Assembly (NCBI GenBank): GCA_029939635.1
Contig: JAOZSN010000004.1
Span: 1 to 37,496, forward strand
DNA from: Deltaproteobacteria bacterium
GTDB lineage: Bacteria > Desulfobacterota > Desulfobulbia > Desulfobulbales > SURF-16
Reading direction: 5' to 3'
Length of the DNA stretch: 37,496 nucleotides
Shown piece by piece: positions 9,704 to 19,649 of the stretch; the first letter of the stretch is position 1; each line of letters opens with the position of its first letter. The notes beneath the pieces are model-generated. The model had not been told where the DNA came from, did no database searches, and saw only the letters and a program-made list of their open reading frames with translations. The position numbers and the translations under genes are program-made.

Positions 9704-12700
9704 ATGCCTAAACGTACAGACATACATAAGATCCTCATCATCGGCTCCGGACCCATCATTATCTCCCAGGCCTGTGAATTTGACTACTCCGGTACCCAAG
9801 CGGTAACAGCCCTTAAAGAAGAGGGCTATGAGGTTGTCCTCATCAACTCCAACCCGGCCACCATCATGACCGACCCGGAGATTGCTGACCGCACCTATAT
9901 TGAACCCATCACCCCGGAGATGGTAGCCAAAATTATCGAAAAGGAACGTCCCGATGCCCTTCTTCCCACCTTAGGAGGCCAAACAGGCCTCAACACTGCC
10001 ATCAAGGTGGCAGAGATGGGTGTGCTGGAAAAGTATAATGTCGAGATGCTGGCTGCGGATGTTGATGTCATCAAGAAGGCGGAAGGCCGTGACTCCTTTC
10101 GTGAGGCAATGTATAAAATCGGCCTCAAGGTACCAGAAAGCGCCATTGTCCACACTATTGCCGAATCACGTGAGGCCGCTGATAAAATTGGTTTCCCCAT
10201 TATTGTCCGCCCTAGTTTCACCCTGGGGGGCACCGGTGGTGGCGTGGCCTATAATAGCCAGGAGCTGGATGACATGTGTACCGCCGGCCTTGATCTCTCG
10301 CTCAACACCGAAGTCATGCTGGAGCGTTCCCTACTGGGCTGGAAGGAGTATGAGCTGGAGGTAATGCGCGACCGTAATGATAACGTAGTCATTATCTGCT
10401 CGATCGAAAACATGGACGCCATGGGAGTGCATACCGGTGATTCCATCACCGTGGCCCCGGCCCAGACCCTGTCCGACCGCGAATATCAGGAGATGCGCGA
10501 TGCCTCCATTGCCATTATCCGGGAAATCGGTGTGGAAACTGGTGGTTCCAACGTCCAGTTTGCCATCAATCCTGAGAATGGCGAACAAATGATCATTGAG
10601 ATGAACCCCCGGGTATCACGAAGCTCGGCCCTGGCCTCCAAGGCCACCGGCTTCCCCATTGCCAAGATCGCTGCCAAGCTGGCAGTGGGCTATACCCTGG
10701 ATGAGATCACCAATGATATCACCCAGGAAACATACGCCGCCTTTGAGCCCACCATTGATTATTGCGTCATCAAGATCCCGCGCTTTACCTTTGAAAAATT
10801 CCCTGAGACCGAGGATGTCCTCACCACTGCCATGAAATCAGTGGGTGAGACCATGGCCATAGGTCGTACCTTTAAAGAAGCGCTGCAAAAAGGTTTCCGC
10901 TCCCTGGAAATTGGCATCAGTGGTTTTGGTGGCCATGCCAAATTTGAACTGGATGACCGTGACCAACGAGACCTGGAGCTCAAGCTCAAAACCCCCAACT
11001 CCCAGCGCATTTTCTGTCTCCATGAGGCTCTAGTTCGTGATATGGGTGTGGAACGTATCTATGAACTCACCGCCATTGACCCCTGGTACCTCCATAACCT
11101 GCAGCAGATCTACAACATGGAGCTGGAGATTAAAGAAAAAGGCTTTAAAGGGTTGCAAGGAGACTTCCTGCGCAAGGTGAAGCAGTTTGGTTTTTCTGAC
11201 GACCAACTAGCTTATATCACCGGCACCTCAGAAAATGACATCTGGCAACTTCGTGAAGAACAACAGGTAAAGCCGGTCTATAAGCTGGTGGATACCTGTG
11301 CTGCTGAATTTGAGGCTCACACCCCCTATTACTATTCTACCTTTGAACAGGAAAATGAGGCACGCTCCACCAATGGCCGCAAGGTGATGATCCTTGGTGG
11401 TGGGCCCAACCGCATCGGCCAAGGTATTGAGTTTGATTACTGTTGTGTCCATGCCTCCTTTGCCCTGCGCGAGATGGGTATTGAGTCAATCATGGTCAAC
11501 TCAAACCCAGAGACCGTATCCACCGATTATGACACCTCTGATAAGCTCTATTTTGAGCCGCTGACCCGCGAAGATGTCATGCATATTATTGACACCGAAA
11601 AACCAGAAGGTGTGATTGTTCAGTTCGGTGGCCAAACGCCCCTCAACCTGGCCGTGGCTCTGGACAAAATGAATGTTCCCATTTTAGGAACCTCCCCGAT
11701 GCCATTGACCGGGCCGAAGACAGGGAACGCTTCCAGAAATTCCTGCAAAAGCTGGGCCTGTTGCAACCCAATAACGACACGGCCCGAAACAGTACTCAGG
11801 CCATGGAAATCGCTGAACGCATCGGCTATCCAGTGGTGGTTCGTCCCTCATACGTTCTGGGCGGACGGGCCATGCGCATTGTCTATAATGAGCAGGAGTT
11901 AAAAACATATATGATCGAGGCAGTACAGGCATCAGCTGACCACCCCATTCTTATTGATAAATTTCTCAAGGATGCCATTGAAATTGACGTGGACGCCATC
12001 TGTGACGGCACCACGGTAGTCCTGGGCGGCATCATGCAGCATATTGAAGAGGCTGGTATTCACTCCGGCGACTCAGCCTGCGTCCTGCCTGCCCATGGTC
12101 TGACCCCAGCCATGCTCACCGAGATCAAAGAAGCCACCAGGGCCATGGCCCTGGAATTAGGTGTCATTGGGCTGATGAATGTCCAGTATGCTGTCAAGGA
12201 TCACACCCTCTACATCATCGAGGTCAACCCCCGGGCCTCCCGTACCGTACCCTTTGTCTCCAAGGCCACTGGCGTACCATTGGCCAAACTGGCCACCAAG
12301 GTAATGGCTGGCATGACCTTACAAGAACTGGAATTCACTGAAGAGGTTACCATTGATCATTATGCGGTAAAGGAAGCTGTCTTCCCCTTTGACCGTTTTG
12401 ATAATGTTGACACCCTGCTCGGGCCAGAGATGAAATCCACCGGCGAGGTCATGGGCATTGACCATGACCTTGGTCTGGCCTTTGCCAAATCGCAATATGG
12501 CGCAGGTCAACCCATTCCTTCCGGAGGCACCATTCTTATATCAGTACGTGACAACGACAAAGAGGCAATCCTGCCAGTGGCCCGTGATTTGGAGAGCTAC
12601 GGCTTTGCAATAGTCGGCACAAAGGGAACTGCCGCCTTTTTACAGGACAATGGAGTAAAGTGCACCAGAGTCTATAAAATCTCAGAAGGACGCCCCCATC

Positions 12701-12915
12701 TGCTGGATAAAATTCATGATGAAGATATTCAATGGATTATCAACACCTCCATGGGTACCCGCACCAAGGATGACTCATTTATCATTCGCCGTGCTGCCTT
12801 AAAATACCATTTGCCCTACACCACCACCATCACCGGGGCTGTTGCAATGGCCCAGGCCATTGCCAGTCTGCGTAAGCAGGAACTTGAGGTAAAATCAGTG
12901 CAGGAATATTTTTAG
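9704..12915 (+). CDS. carB: Carbamoyl-phosphate synthase large subunit, interrupted by a 1-nt frameshift near 11694-11697
   Basis: N-terminal part in ORF 9704..11902 ([33 protein letters not shown]); C-terminal part in the overlapping ORF 11761..12915, whose frame extends upstream to 11698 as [56 protein letters not shown]. Combined length about 1070 aa, as expected for CarB. Confidence 0.95.
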
Positions 12916-13030
12916 TAAAAAAAATCACTTCTGCCCTTTTAATTTTTTAAAAAATAATTATTGTTCTGTCCCTTAAACCAAAAAGTTAAATAGAAAACGT
13001 GCCTTACATCCATGCACATAGGAGTTTTTT

Positions 13031-14995
13031 TTGAATAATTTTTATAAGAATCTGTCCATGTGGTTGATCATTGGTATGGCCATGATCCTCCTCTTTCAGA
13101 TGTTTAACACCCCCCAGCAAGGGGCTGAACAACTCAGCTATTCTGACTTTCTCACCAGAGTAGAATCTGGTGCCATCCAATCTGTTATAGTCCAGGGCGA
13201 TGTTATCAGCGGTTCCTTCAATGGTAAGGATTTCACCTCTGTTTCCCCCATGACAGATCTGGAACTATGGTCCATCCTGCGTAAATCAGGGGTGGAACTT
13301 ACCGTCAAGCCCATAGAGAAGCCGCCGTGGTATATTACCATTCTGGCCAACTGGTTCCCGATGCTACTGCTCATTGGTGTATGGATCTTCTTCATGCGTC
13401 AGATGCAGATGGGTGGTGGTAAGGCCATGAGCTTTGGCAAGAGCAAGGCCCGCATGCTTAACGAAGATACCATCAAAGTCACCTTCAAGGATGTAGCTGG
13501 CATTGAAGAGGCAAAAGAGGAGCTTTCAGAAATTATCGATTTTCTGCGTGACCCTAAAAAATTCACCCGCCTAGGTGCCCGTATCCCCAAGGGCGTTATG
13601 CTTACCGGCTCGCCAGGCACAGGCAAAACCCTGCTGGCCAAGGCCATTGCCGGTGAGGCCGAGGTACCATTTTTCTCCATCAGCGGCTCTGACTTTGTCG
13701 AGATGTTTGTTGGCGTTGGTGCCTCCCGCGTACGAGATCTGTTCACCCAAGGCAAGAAAAATGCACCCTGTATTATCTTTATAGATGAGATTGATGCAGT
13801 GGGTCGCCATCGTGGTGCAGGACTAGGTGGTGGTCATGATGAGCGCGAGCAAACCTTAAATCAACTTCTAGTTGAGATGGACGGCTTTGAGGACAATGAC
13901 GGAGTTATCATCATAGCTGCCACTAACCGTCCTGATGTCCTTGATCCTGCCTTATTACGCCCAGGCCGTTTTGATCGTCAAGTTGTTGTACCGGTTCCAG
14001 ATATAGGTGGCCGTGAAAAAATACTTGAAGTACATGGGAACAAATTGCCACTGGCCCCAGATGTAGATTGGGCCGTTCTTTCGCGAGGCACCCCAGGTTT
14101 TTCCGGTGCTGATCTGGAAAATATGGTCAATGAGGCAGCCCTTATTGCCGCCCGTGAGGATACTGACAAGGTAGATATGGCGGCTATGGAAAAGGCCAAA
14201 GACAAGGTGATGATGGGTGCTGAACGCAAATCCATGATCATCACTGATAAAGAAAAAGAGATTACGGCCTACCATGAGGCTGGCCATGCCCTTATAGCTA
14301 AATTACTGCCAGAGACTGATCCCGTTCACAAGGTAACCATTATCCCCCGTGGCCGCGCCTTGGGTCTGACCATGCAGCTACCCACTGAGGATAAGTACTC
14401 TCACACCAAGAGTTATTTGCTCAACAATATCCGCATCCTGCTCGGTGGTCGCATTGCGGAGGAACTCATCTTCCACGAGACCACCACTGGCTCTGGCAAC
14501 GATATTGAACGGGCCAGCGGACTGGTTCGCAAGATGATCTGTGAGTGGGGTATGAGCGAGGAGATGGGGCCCATCACCTTTGGCAAGAAAGAAGAGCAAA
14601 TTTTTCTTGGACGCGAAATTTCCCAGCACCGTGATTACAGCGAGGCCACCGCCATCAAAATTGATGAGGTGGTAAAAAAGATGATCATCAAATGTCATGA
14701 CGAGGTCACCCAAAAGCTGTCTGACAATATTGATATCCTCAAAGAGATGGCTGAACTCTTGCTGGAGAAAGAGACCATCACTGGTGCAGACATCACTACT
14801 ATCCTGGCCAACCACGGCCTGGAAGATATGAGCCCTCCTCCCAGTGGCCCAGTGGTAAAGAAAACTGAGGCAAAAAAACCTGCTGAGCCTGTTGTTGAAA
14901 AATCAGCAGCAGAGTCAACCCCAAACCCTGAGGCCAGCGCCGCGAAGGTGTCCACCGCACCACCTGCTGAACCAAGTGCCGAACAGCAAGAGTAA
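13031..14995 (+). CDS. ftsH: ATP-dependent zinc metalloprotease FtsH
   Basis: 654 aa; TTG start with TAGGAG upstream; Walker [22 protein letters not shown] region, HEAGH zinc motif, two N-terminal TM segments. Confidence 0.97.
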   Translation: MNNFYKNLSMWLIIGMAMILLFQMFNTPQQGAEQLSYSDFLTRVESGAIQSVIVQGDVISGSFNGKDFTSVSPMTDLELWSILRKSGVELTVKPIEKPPWYITILANWFPMLLLIGVWIFFMRQMQMGGGKAMSFGKSKARMLNEDTIKVTFKDVAGIEEAKEELSEIIDFLRDPKKFTRLGARIPKGVMLTGSPGTGKTLLAKAIAGEAEVPFFSISGSDFVEMFVGVGASRVRDLFTQGKKNAPCIIFIDEIDAVGRHRGAGLGGGHDEREQTLNQLLVEMDGFEDNDGVIIIAATNRPDVLDPALLRPGRFDRQVVVPVPDIGGREKILEVHGNKLPLAPDVDWAVLSRGTPGFSGADLENMVNEAALIAAREDTDKVDMAAMEKAKDKVMMGAERKSMIITDKEKEITAYHEAGHALIAKLLPETDPVHKVTIIPRGRALGLTMQLPTEDKYSHTKSYLLNNIRILLGGRIAEELIFHETTTGSGNDIERASGLVRKMICEWGMSEEMGPITFGKKEEQIFLGREISQHRDYSEATAIKIDEVVKKMIIKCHDEVTQKLSDNIDILKEMAELLLEKETITGADITTILANHGLEDMSPPPSGPVVKKTEAKKPAEPVVEKSAAESTPNPEASAAKVSTAPPAEPSAEQQE

Positions 14996-15011
14996 CAAGC
15001 TCAAAAAGATG

Positions 15012-15150
15012 AACGTCCAACATCGAATTACAGGAACCTAATTGTGAGAAGCCAACAGGCTCTAGTGGCCTTTATTCCTGCCCACATAGTATCGGCTTCC
15101 TCTGTTTTATCCATTCAAAATTCGATGTTGAACGTTCGATGTTCGATGTC
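15012..15150. repeat. Inverted pair of heptad arrays in the ftsH-folP gap
   Basis: Left AACGTCC AACATCG AATTACA GGAACCT AATTGTG (15012-15046); right CAAAATT CGATGTT GAACGTT CGATGTT CGATGTC (15116-15150); 15011-15029 and 15119-15137 are inverted repeats with 1 mismatch in 19. Confidence 0.88.
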
Positions 15151-15178
15151 CATCTTTTAACACCCTGACCTCTCCCCG

Positions 15179-16015
15179 ATGCTCATCACCACCTCCCACC
15201 ATACCCTTGATCTAAGCAAACGTCCCCATATCATGGGGATTATAAACGTCACCCCTGACTCCTTTTCCGATGGTGGCCAGCTCAGCTCGGAAAAAGCATT
15301 GCTCAATCAGGTGAAAACCATGATTGAAGATGGGGCTGATATCCTTGATATTGGCGGTGAATCCACCCGCCCTGGTGCCCCTGCTGTTTCGTTAGAAGAG
15401 GAACTGCGCCGGGTAGTGCCAGCCATTGAGCTGATCCGCCGCCACTATACCACAGCAATATCAATAGACACTACCAAGGCCGAGGTAGCACGGCAGGCCT
15501 TGGCTAGCGGTGCTGATATCGTTAACGACATCAGCGCCCTGCGCTTTGATCCAGCCATGCTGCCCCTGGTCGTTGAAAAAAATGTCCCGTTGATCATCAT
15601 GCATATGCAAGGTAAGCCTGGCACCATGCAGCAGGCACCTCATTATGACAATGTGGTGACAGAGATCATGGCAGAGCTGCAAGGCTGGCTGGACCATGCC
15701 ACAGACAAGGGCCTGCGCAGAGATAAAATCATCCTTGACCCAGGTATCGGCTTTGGCAAAAATCTGGATCATAATCTTGCCATCCTCAAACACCTCGCTG
15801 ATTTCACCAGCCTCGGCTGCCCCCTTCTTCTTGGCCACTCCCGCAAAAAATTCATAGGACAGCTCCTTAATAAAGGAGAAGCCGCACAACGTGACCACGG
15901 TACTGCAGTTATCTCTGCCCTCGCCGCCCTTCAGGGCGTAGCTATCATCCGTGTCCATAACGTTGCCCTCACCAAACAGGCCATTACGTTAGCCATGGCT
16001 ATCCGGCAGGCTTAA
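15179..16015 (+). CDS. folP: Dihydropteroate synthase
   Basis: 278 aa; IMGIINVTPDSFSDGG..DGADILDIGGESTRPGA..ISIDTTKAEVARQALASGADIVNDISALRFD..DPGIGFGKNLDHNLAIL..GHSRKKFIG. Confidence 0.97.
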   Translation: MLITTSHHTLDLSKRPHIMGIINVTPDSFSDGGQLSSEKALLNQVKTMIEDGADILDIGGESTRPGAPAVSLEEELRRVVPAIELIRRHYTTAISIDTTKAEVARQALASGADIVNDISALRFDPAMLPLVVEKNVPLIIMHMQGKPGTMQQAPHYDNVVTEIMAELQGWLDHATDKGLRRDKIILDPGIGFGKNLDHNLAILKHLADFTSLGCPLLLGHSRKKFIGQLLNKGEAAQRDHGTAVISALAALQGVAIIRVHNVALTKQAITLAMAIRQA

Positions 16016-16024
16016 AAAATACCC

Positions 16025-16096
16025 TTAAGTTTCTGCTTTTAAGTTTCAAGTTGTAGGAAGTTTCTTCTTAGATAGCTCATCAAACTGGAAACTGTC
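16025..16096. repeat. Inverted pair of heptad words in the folP-cyaA gap
   Basis: TTAAGTT TCTGCTT TTAAGTT TCAAGTT (16025-16052) and AACTGGA AACTGTC (16083-16096). Confidence 0.65.
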
Positions 16097-16166
16097 TTTT
16101 TGCCACTCTTTCCTGTATTCTATTTCCAGAAACCCATCCCTTGTCCCTTAAGCCCTGGCCCTTTAG

Positions 16167-18110
16167 TTGAAAAAAAAGATCAAACGATATCAGGCCTATA
16201 ATCGTAGCCGTAAAATCAAGGCCATTAATTTCAATACCCAGACGGCCACCATTCTCTTTAAGGTGGTGCCCTATCTGCTCCATTGTAATTACCAAGACCT
16301 TCCCGGCTATATTGATCACCCCGATGTTCCATATGGTATCTACCGTTTTCTGCCTGACAAATTTGTCAACATGGAAACCTTTCGTCGCTATTTTCCCAAC
16401 TCAACAGCACGCAGCATTAAAACATCATCTCCCTATGCCCTTAACCCTCATATACATTCATTAAAAACCATTGGCTCCATTGGCACCATTGCCCAAGCAA
16501 CCAAATCTGACTGCGACTACTGGGTATCCATACGATTGGAAGAGTTAGGCCCCCATGGTCTGAGGCTCTTGGAAGAGAAATGCCGAGCCATTGAACAATG
16601 GGCCATGGATCTGGGGGTAGAAATTTACTTCTTTCTCATGGACATAGAACAAACCAGAAACAACCATTTTGGCTCCAGTGCTGAGGAAGAATCTGCCGGA
16701 TCAGCCCTAAAGCTGTTACTAAAGGACGAGCTTTTTCGTTCTCACATCTTGGTCGCTGGAAAAATGCTGCTCTGGTGGCTTATTCCGCCCGGCCTTACAG
16801 AGAAACAATACAGAGAATATGTTGCCCAAATGGCCGCCAAGGGCCTTGATATGGATGGATTTATTGACCTGGGATATCTCTCCGTCATCCCAAAGGCAGA
16901 AATATTTGGCGCCTGCCTCTGGCAGCTTAACAAGGCTTTAGACAGCCCCTTCAAATCCGTCATTAAGTTTGCCTATCTTGAGCTGTTGCTGCGCAATGAC
17001 ACAGATACCCTGCCCCTTTTTTCCACTAAGATATTGCGACTGGTTACCTTTCCGCAATATCTCTCAGAACAGGAACCACCTCTTTCCATGGCAGAGATAG
17101 ATCCCTATCTCCTCCTGGCTCGTGATATCGTCGCCTTTTACCAGAAAAATGATAGTGGCAACCATGATGACGATCTCATCCGCGACTGTCTCTTTCTCAA
17201 GGCCTTGGAGGGCATGCGGTCACAAAAGAGGATGAAACACCATAAAAAGGTAATGAAACTCATGCAGACCTGGGACTTGCTCCCCCGTGATATGGGCCGG
17301 ATCCTGCAGATCAATAAATGGAGTTATAATGAGCTACTGGCCTCTGGCACCAAGGTTCATAATTACCTGCTGGCCACCTATAAACGCTTACGCTGGTTTT
17401 TCTCCACCTATGCCAAGGAGACAGGCTTAACTATCACCCAACGAGACATCTCCATCCTAGGCCGTAAGCTCTTCTCCTTCTACGAGAAAAAACCGCACAA
17501 AATCGAATACATCCGCAGCCTGTCCCGTGACATCATGTGCCAAACGGCAATCACCTTCCATATTACCCGCTATGAAAGGGAAGTTTATTTTTACGCCTTC
17601 CAAGGCAAACAGAACCATGACTCCATAAAACAACAGCTCAACATGCAGATCCGGCGAGAGTCAAATATAATCACCTTGCTTGCCTGGTTGGTGGTCAACG
17701 GTATTTTACAGAAAAACACATCATTATATCTGACCAAAAATTTTCTAGAAGTCAATCTCTCTGAAATCCAGGAGGTCGCTGAAAAAATTATTGTCGCCTT
17801 TCCCCTGGTTAAATTTTCTAACATCGCGGCCCATGAACTTCTTGAAAAAGAAACTATCACCTACGCCCTGGCCATTGTCAATTTTCATAAATTGCCAGTG
17901 CACCACGAAAAAGAGCTGCACTCGTCCATCATCAGCCAAAATAATTACGGTGAATTTTTCTGCCACCACTACACCACTGTCACCCAGCTAAAAAACCAAT
18001 TTCGTCTTTTGCTCACTAAACATTTTGTCAGCCGCTGGAATAATAACCTTGAGGTCTTTACCCCACCCCAACCAGAGCAGTACTATATTGAAGAGATGTT
18101 AAAAAAATAG
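16167..18110 (+). CDS. cyaA: Class I adenylate cyclase (CyaA-like)
   Basis: 647 aa, TTG start. Collinear with the enterobacterial CyaA catalytic region: VPYLLHCNYQDLPGYIDHPDVPYGIYRFLPD..ALNPHIHSLKTIGSIGTIAQATKSDCDYWVSIRLEELGPHGLRLLEEKCRAIEQWAMDLGVEIYFFLMDIEQTRNNHFG..GKMLLWWLIPPGLTEKQYREYV..IDLGYLSVIPKAEIFGACLWQLNKALDSPFKSVIK. Confidence 0.85.
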   Translation: MKKKIKRYQAYNRSRKIKAINFNTQTATILFKVVPYLLHCNYQDLPGYIDHPDVPYGIYRFLPDKFVNMETFRRYFPNSTARSIKTSSPYALNPHIHSLKTIGSIGTIAQATKSDCDYWVSIRLEELGPHGLRLLEEKCRAIEQWAMDLGVEIYFFLMDIEQTRNNHFGSSAEEESAGSALKLLLKDELFRSHILVAGKMLLWWLIPPGLTEKQYREYVAQMAAKGLDMDGFIDLGYLSVIPKAEIFGACLWQLNKALDSPFKSVIKFAYLELLLRNDTDTLPLFSTKILRLVTFPQYLSEQEPPLSMAEIDPYLLLARDIVAFYQKNDSGNHDDDLIRDCLFLKALEGMRSQKRMKHHKKVMKLMQTWDLLPRDMGRILQINKWSYNELLASGTKVHNYLLATYKRLRWFFSTYAKETGLTITQRDISILGRKLFSFYEKKPHKIEYIRSLSRDIMCQTAITFHITRYEREVYFYAFQGKQNHDSIKQQLNMQIRRESNIITLLAWLVVNGILQKNTSLYLTKNFLEVNLSEIQEVAEKIIVAFPLVKFSNIAAHELLEKETITYALAIVNFHKLPVHHEKELHSSIISQNNYGEFFCHHYTTVTQLKNQFRLLLTKHFVSRWNNNLEVFTPPQPEQYYIEEMLKK

Positions 18111-18159
18111 CTCCGGATTCTGTCCACAACAGTCGAAACGTCACGCACCAGGAAAAACA

Positions 18160-18396
18160 ATGCCCCTCATCACCCTATACCATTCCATCCTTTGACCACG
18201 ATGTCACATGGCAGGCAGGATGCTTGCCAAACTAAGTAAAGAGTATGATCTTACCATTGAAAAGATTGACGTCACCCGTCATCCCCTCCGCACCATACAG
18301 GCCGGAATTACCATGATCCCAACCATTAAGACTGGCGAAGACAGGCTAAGTGGCCTCGTGCTCAGTGAGACACGAATCAGGGCATTCCTTGCCTAG
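18160..18396 (+). CDS. Thioredoxin/glutaredoxin-fold selenoprotein, UGA at 18193-18195 read as selenocysteine
   Basis: ATG 18160 preceded by AGGA (18150-18153, 6-nt spacing). MPLITLYHSIL-U-PRCHMAGRMLAKLSKEYDLTIEKIDVTRHPLRTIQAGITMIPTIKTGEDRLSGLVLSETRIRAFLA. UxxC redox motif at the expected position after beta-1, IPT cis-Pro motif; frame continues into track ORF 18208..18396. Confidence 0.8.
18209..18229 (+). promoter_or_regulatory. Candidate bacterial SECIS stem-loop
   Basis: TGGCAGGC-AGGAT-GCTTGCCA: 8-bp stem (one G-T wobble), 5-nt loop with GG; loop starts 21 nt after the UGA. Compare the E. coli fdhF SECIS loop AGGUCU, about 17 nt after its UGA. Confidence 0.7.
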
Positions 18397-18420
18397 CACC
18401 ATCCCCCCCAAAACCTACCT

Positions 18421-18450
18421 TTGACATTCTTCACAGAGATGTGATATTTT
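18421..18450 (+). promoter_or_regulatory. Putative sigma70-type promoter with a palindrome in the spacer
   Basis: TTGACA (18421-18426), 18-nt spacer, TATTTT (18445-18450); spacer contains the palindrome TCACAGAGATGTGA (18431-18444). About 40 nt upstream of the substrate-binding protein start. Confidence 0.4.
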
Positions 18451-18489
18451 CTTGATAGGCACCATCCTATCACTCTAATCATCGCATTT

Positions 18490-19644
18490 ATGAAAATATT
18501 CACCCTTAATCTATGCCTTCTTTTTCTCACCTGTTCGCTCGGCTATGGTGCTGACCCCATCAAAATAGGGGGCACCCTGGGACTTACAGGTCAATATGCC
18601 CCCATGTCAGAAATGGTTGCCTCTGGTCTCAAGTTATGGGCAACTGATTTTAATAACAGTGGTGGACTACATGGTCGCGAGATCAAACTCATCATCCTTG
18701 ATGACCATAGCGATGCAGCAACAGCCAAGGTCTTAATGGAAAAATTGATCACTGAGGAGAAGGTTGACTTGGTCTTTGGCCCCTACTCCAGTGTGATTAC
18801 CACCGAGATCATCAAGATAACCGAGAAGCATGGCTTCTCCGTCCTTGCTTCAGGAGCAACATCAGACCGCCTCTGGCAACAGGGGTACACCCACCTCTTT
18901 GGTGTCTATATCCCAGCTAGTCGCTACCCCCTTGGTTTTCTAAAATTGCTAACACGCTACGGTATTGAACAGGTGGCCATCGTCAATGCCGATGATATGT
19001 TCTCGCAAACCGTAGCAGAAGGTGCTTACAAATGGGCAACCAGACTCGGGCTCACCATCACCCTGCAGGAACAATTTAAAAAAGGCAGAAAAGACCTCAC
19101 TAAATTAGCACAACGCATCAAAAAATCAGGGGCTGAGGCCATTATTGTTGGTGGCCATTTTAATGAAGCCTTGGACATGCGCCTGGCCCTGAAAAGCATT
19201 GGATGGTACCCACGGGCCTATTACGCTACCTTGGGACCTGCTTTAAAAAAATATTATGATTTATTGGGAGAAGACGCAAATGGCACCTTTACCCTGTCCA
19301 ACTGGGAGGCAAATGGTGTTCGCTTTCCAGGAAGCCAAGAATTTGCTGAAAAATTTCAAAACACCTTTCACGTAAAGCCTTCTTATCAAGCTGCTGCAGG
19401 CTATGCCTCCGGGCAAATCCTGGCTGCGGCCATCAAATCCACCGGCAGCATTGACAAGAAAAAAGTACGGGCTGCCCTGGCCAATTTAGACACCATGACC
19501 ATCCTCGGCAGATATGGTGTGGACTCCACTGGCCAGCAAATCCGCCACTTTTCCCTTGTCACCCAATGGCAAAACGGCAAGCTCAAAGTTGTCGGCCCCC
19601 GAGAAATTAAGGCCGTCAAATCAACCACTCCAATTTTCAATTAA
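18490..19644 (+). CDS. Periplasmic substrate-binding protein, branched-chain amino acid ABC type (Peripla_BP_6-like)
   Basis: 384 aa; signal peptide MKIFTLNLCLLFLTCSLGYGA; PIKIGGTLGLTGQYAPMSEMVASGLKLWATDFNNSGGLHGREIKLIILDDHSDAATAKVLMEKLITEEKVDLVFGPYSS. No permease/ATPase genes nearby. Confidence 0.88.
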   Translation: MKIFTLNLCLLFLTCSLGYGADPIKIGGTLGLTGQYAPMSEMVASGLKLWATDFNNSGGLHGREIKLIILDDHSDAATAKVLMEKLITEEKVDLVFGPYSSVITTEIIKITEKHGFSVLASGATSDRLWQQGYTHLFGVYIPASRYPLGFLKLLTRYGIEQVAIVNADDMFSQTVAEGAYKWATRLGLTITLQEQFKKGRKDLTKLAQRIKKSGAEAIIVGGHFNEALDMRLALKSIGWYPRAYYATLGPALKKYYDLLGEDANGTFTLSNWEANGVRFPGSQEFAEKFQNTFHVKPSYQAAAGYASGQILAAAIKSTGSIDKKKVRAALANLDTMTILGRYGVDSTGQQIRHFSLVTQWQNGKLKVVGPREIKAVKSTTPIFN

Positions 19645-19649
19645 CTCCC

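Noticed and set aside
11690-11700. Programmed -1 frameshift in carB
   Set aside because: No canonical X_XXY_YYZ slippery heptamer and no precedent I know of in carB; a missing C in a homopolymer is simpler.
13031-14995. RpoH-type promoter upstream of ftsH, suggested by the nearby rpoH-like gene
   Set aside because: I found no convincing CTTGAA/CCCCAT-like pair in 12916-13030.
18431-18444. TCACAGAGATGTGA as a CRP site near the adenylate cyclase gene
   Set aside because: The CRP consensus is TGTGA-N6-TCACA; here half-sites are in the opposite order with a 4-nt spacer, so it is only an unassigned palindrome.
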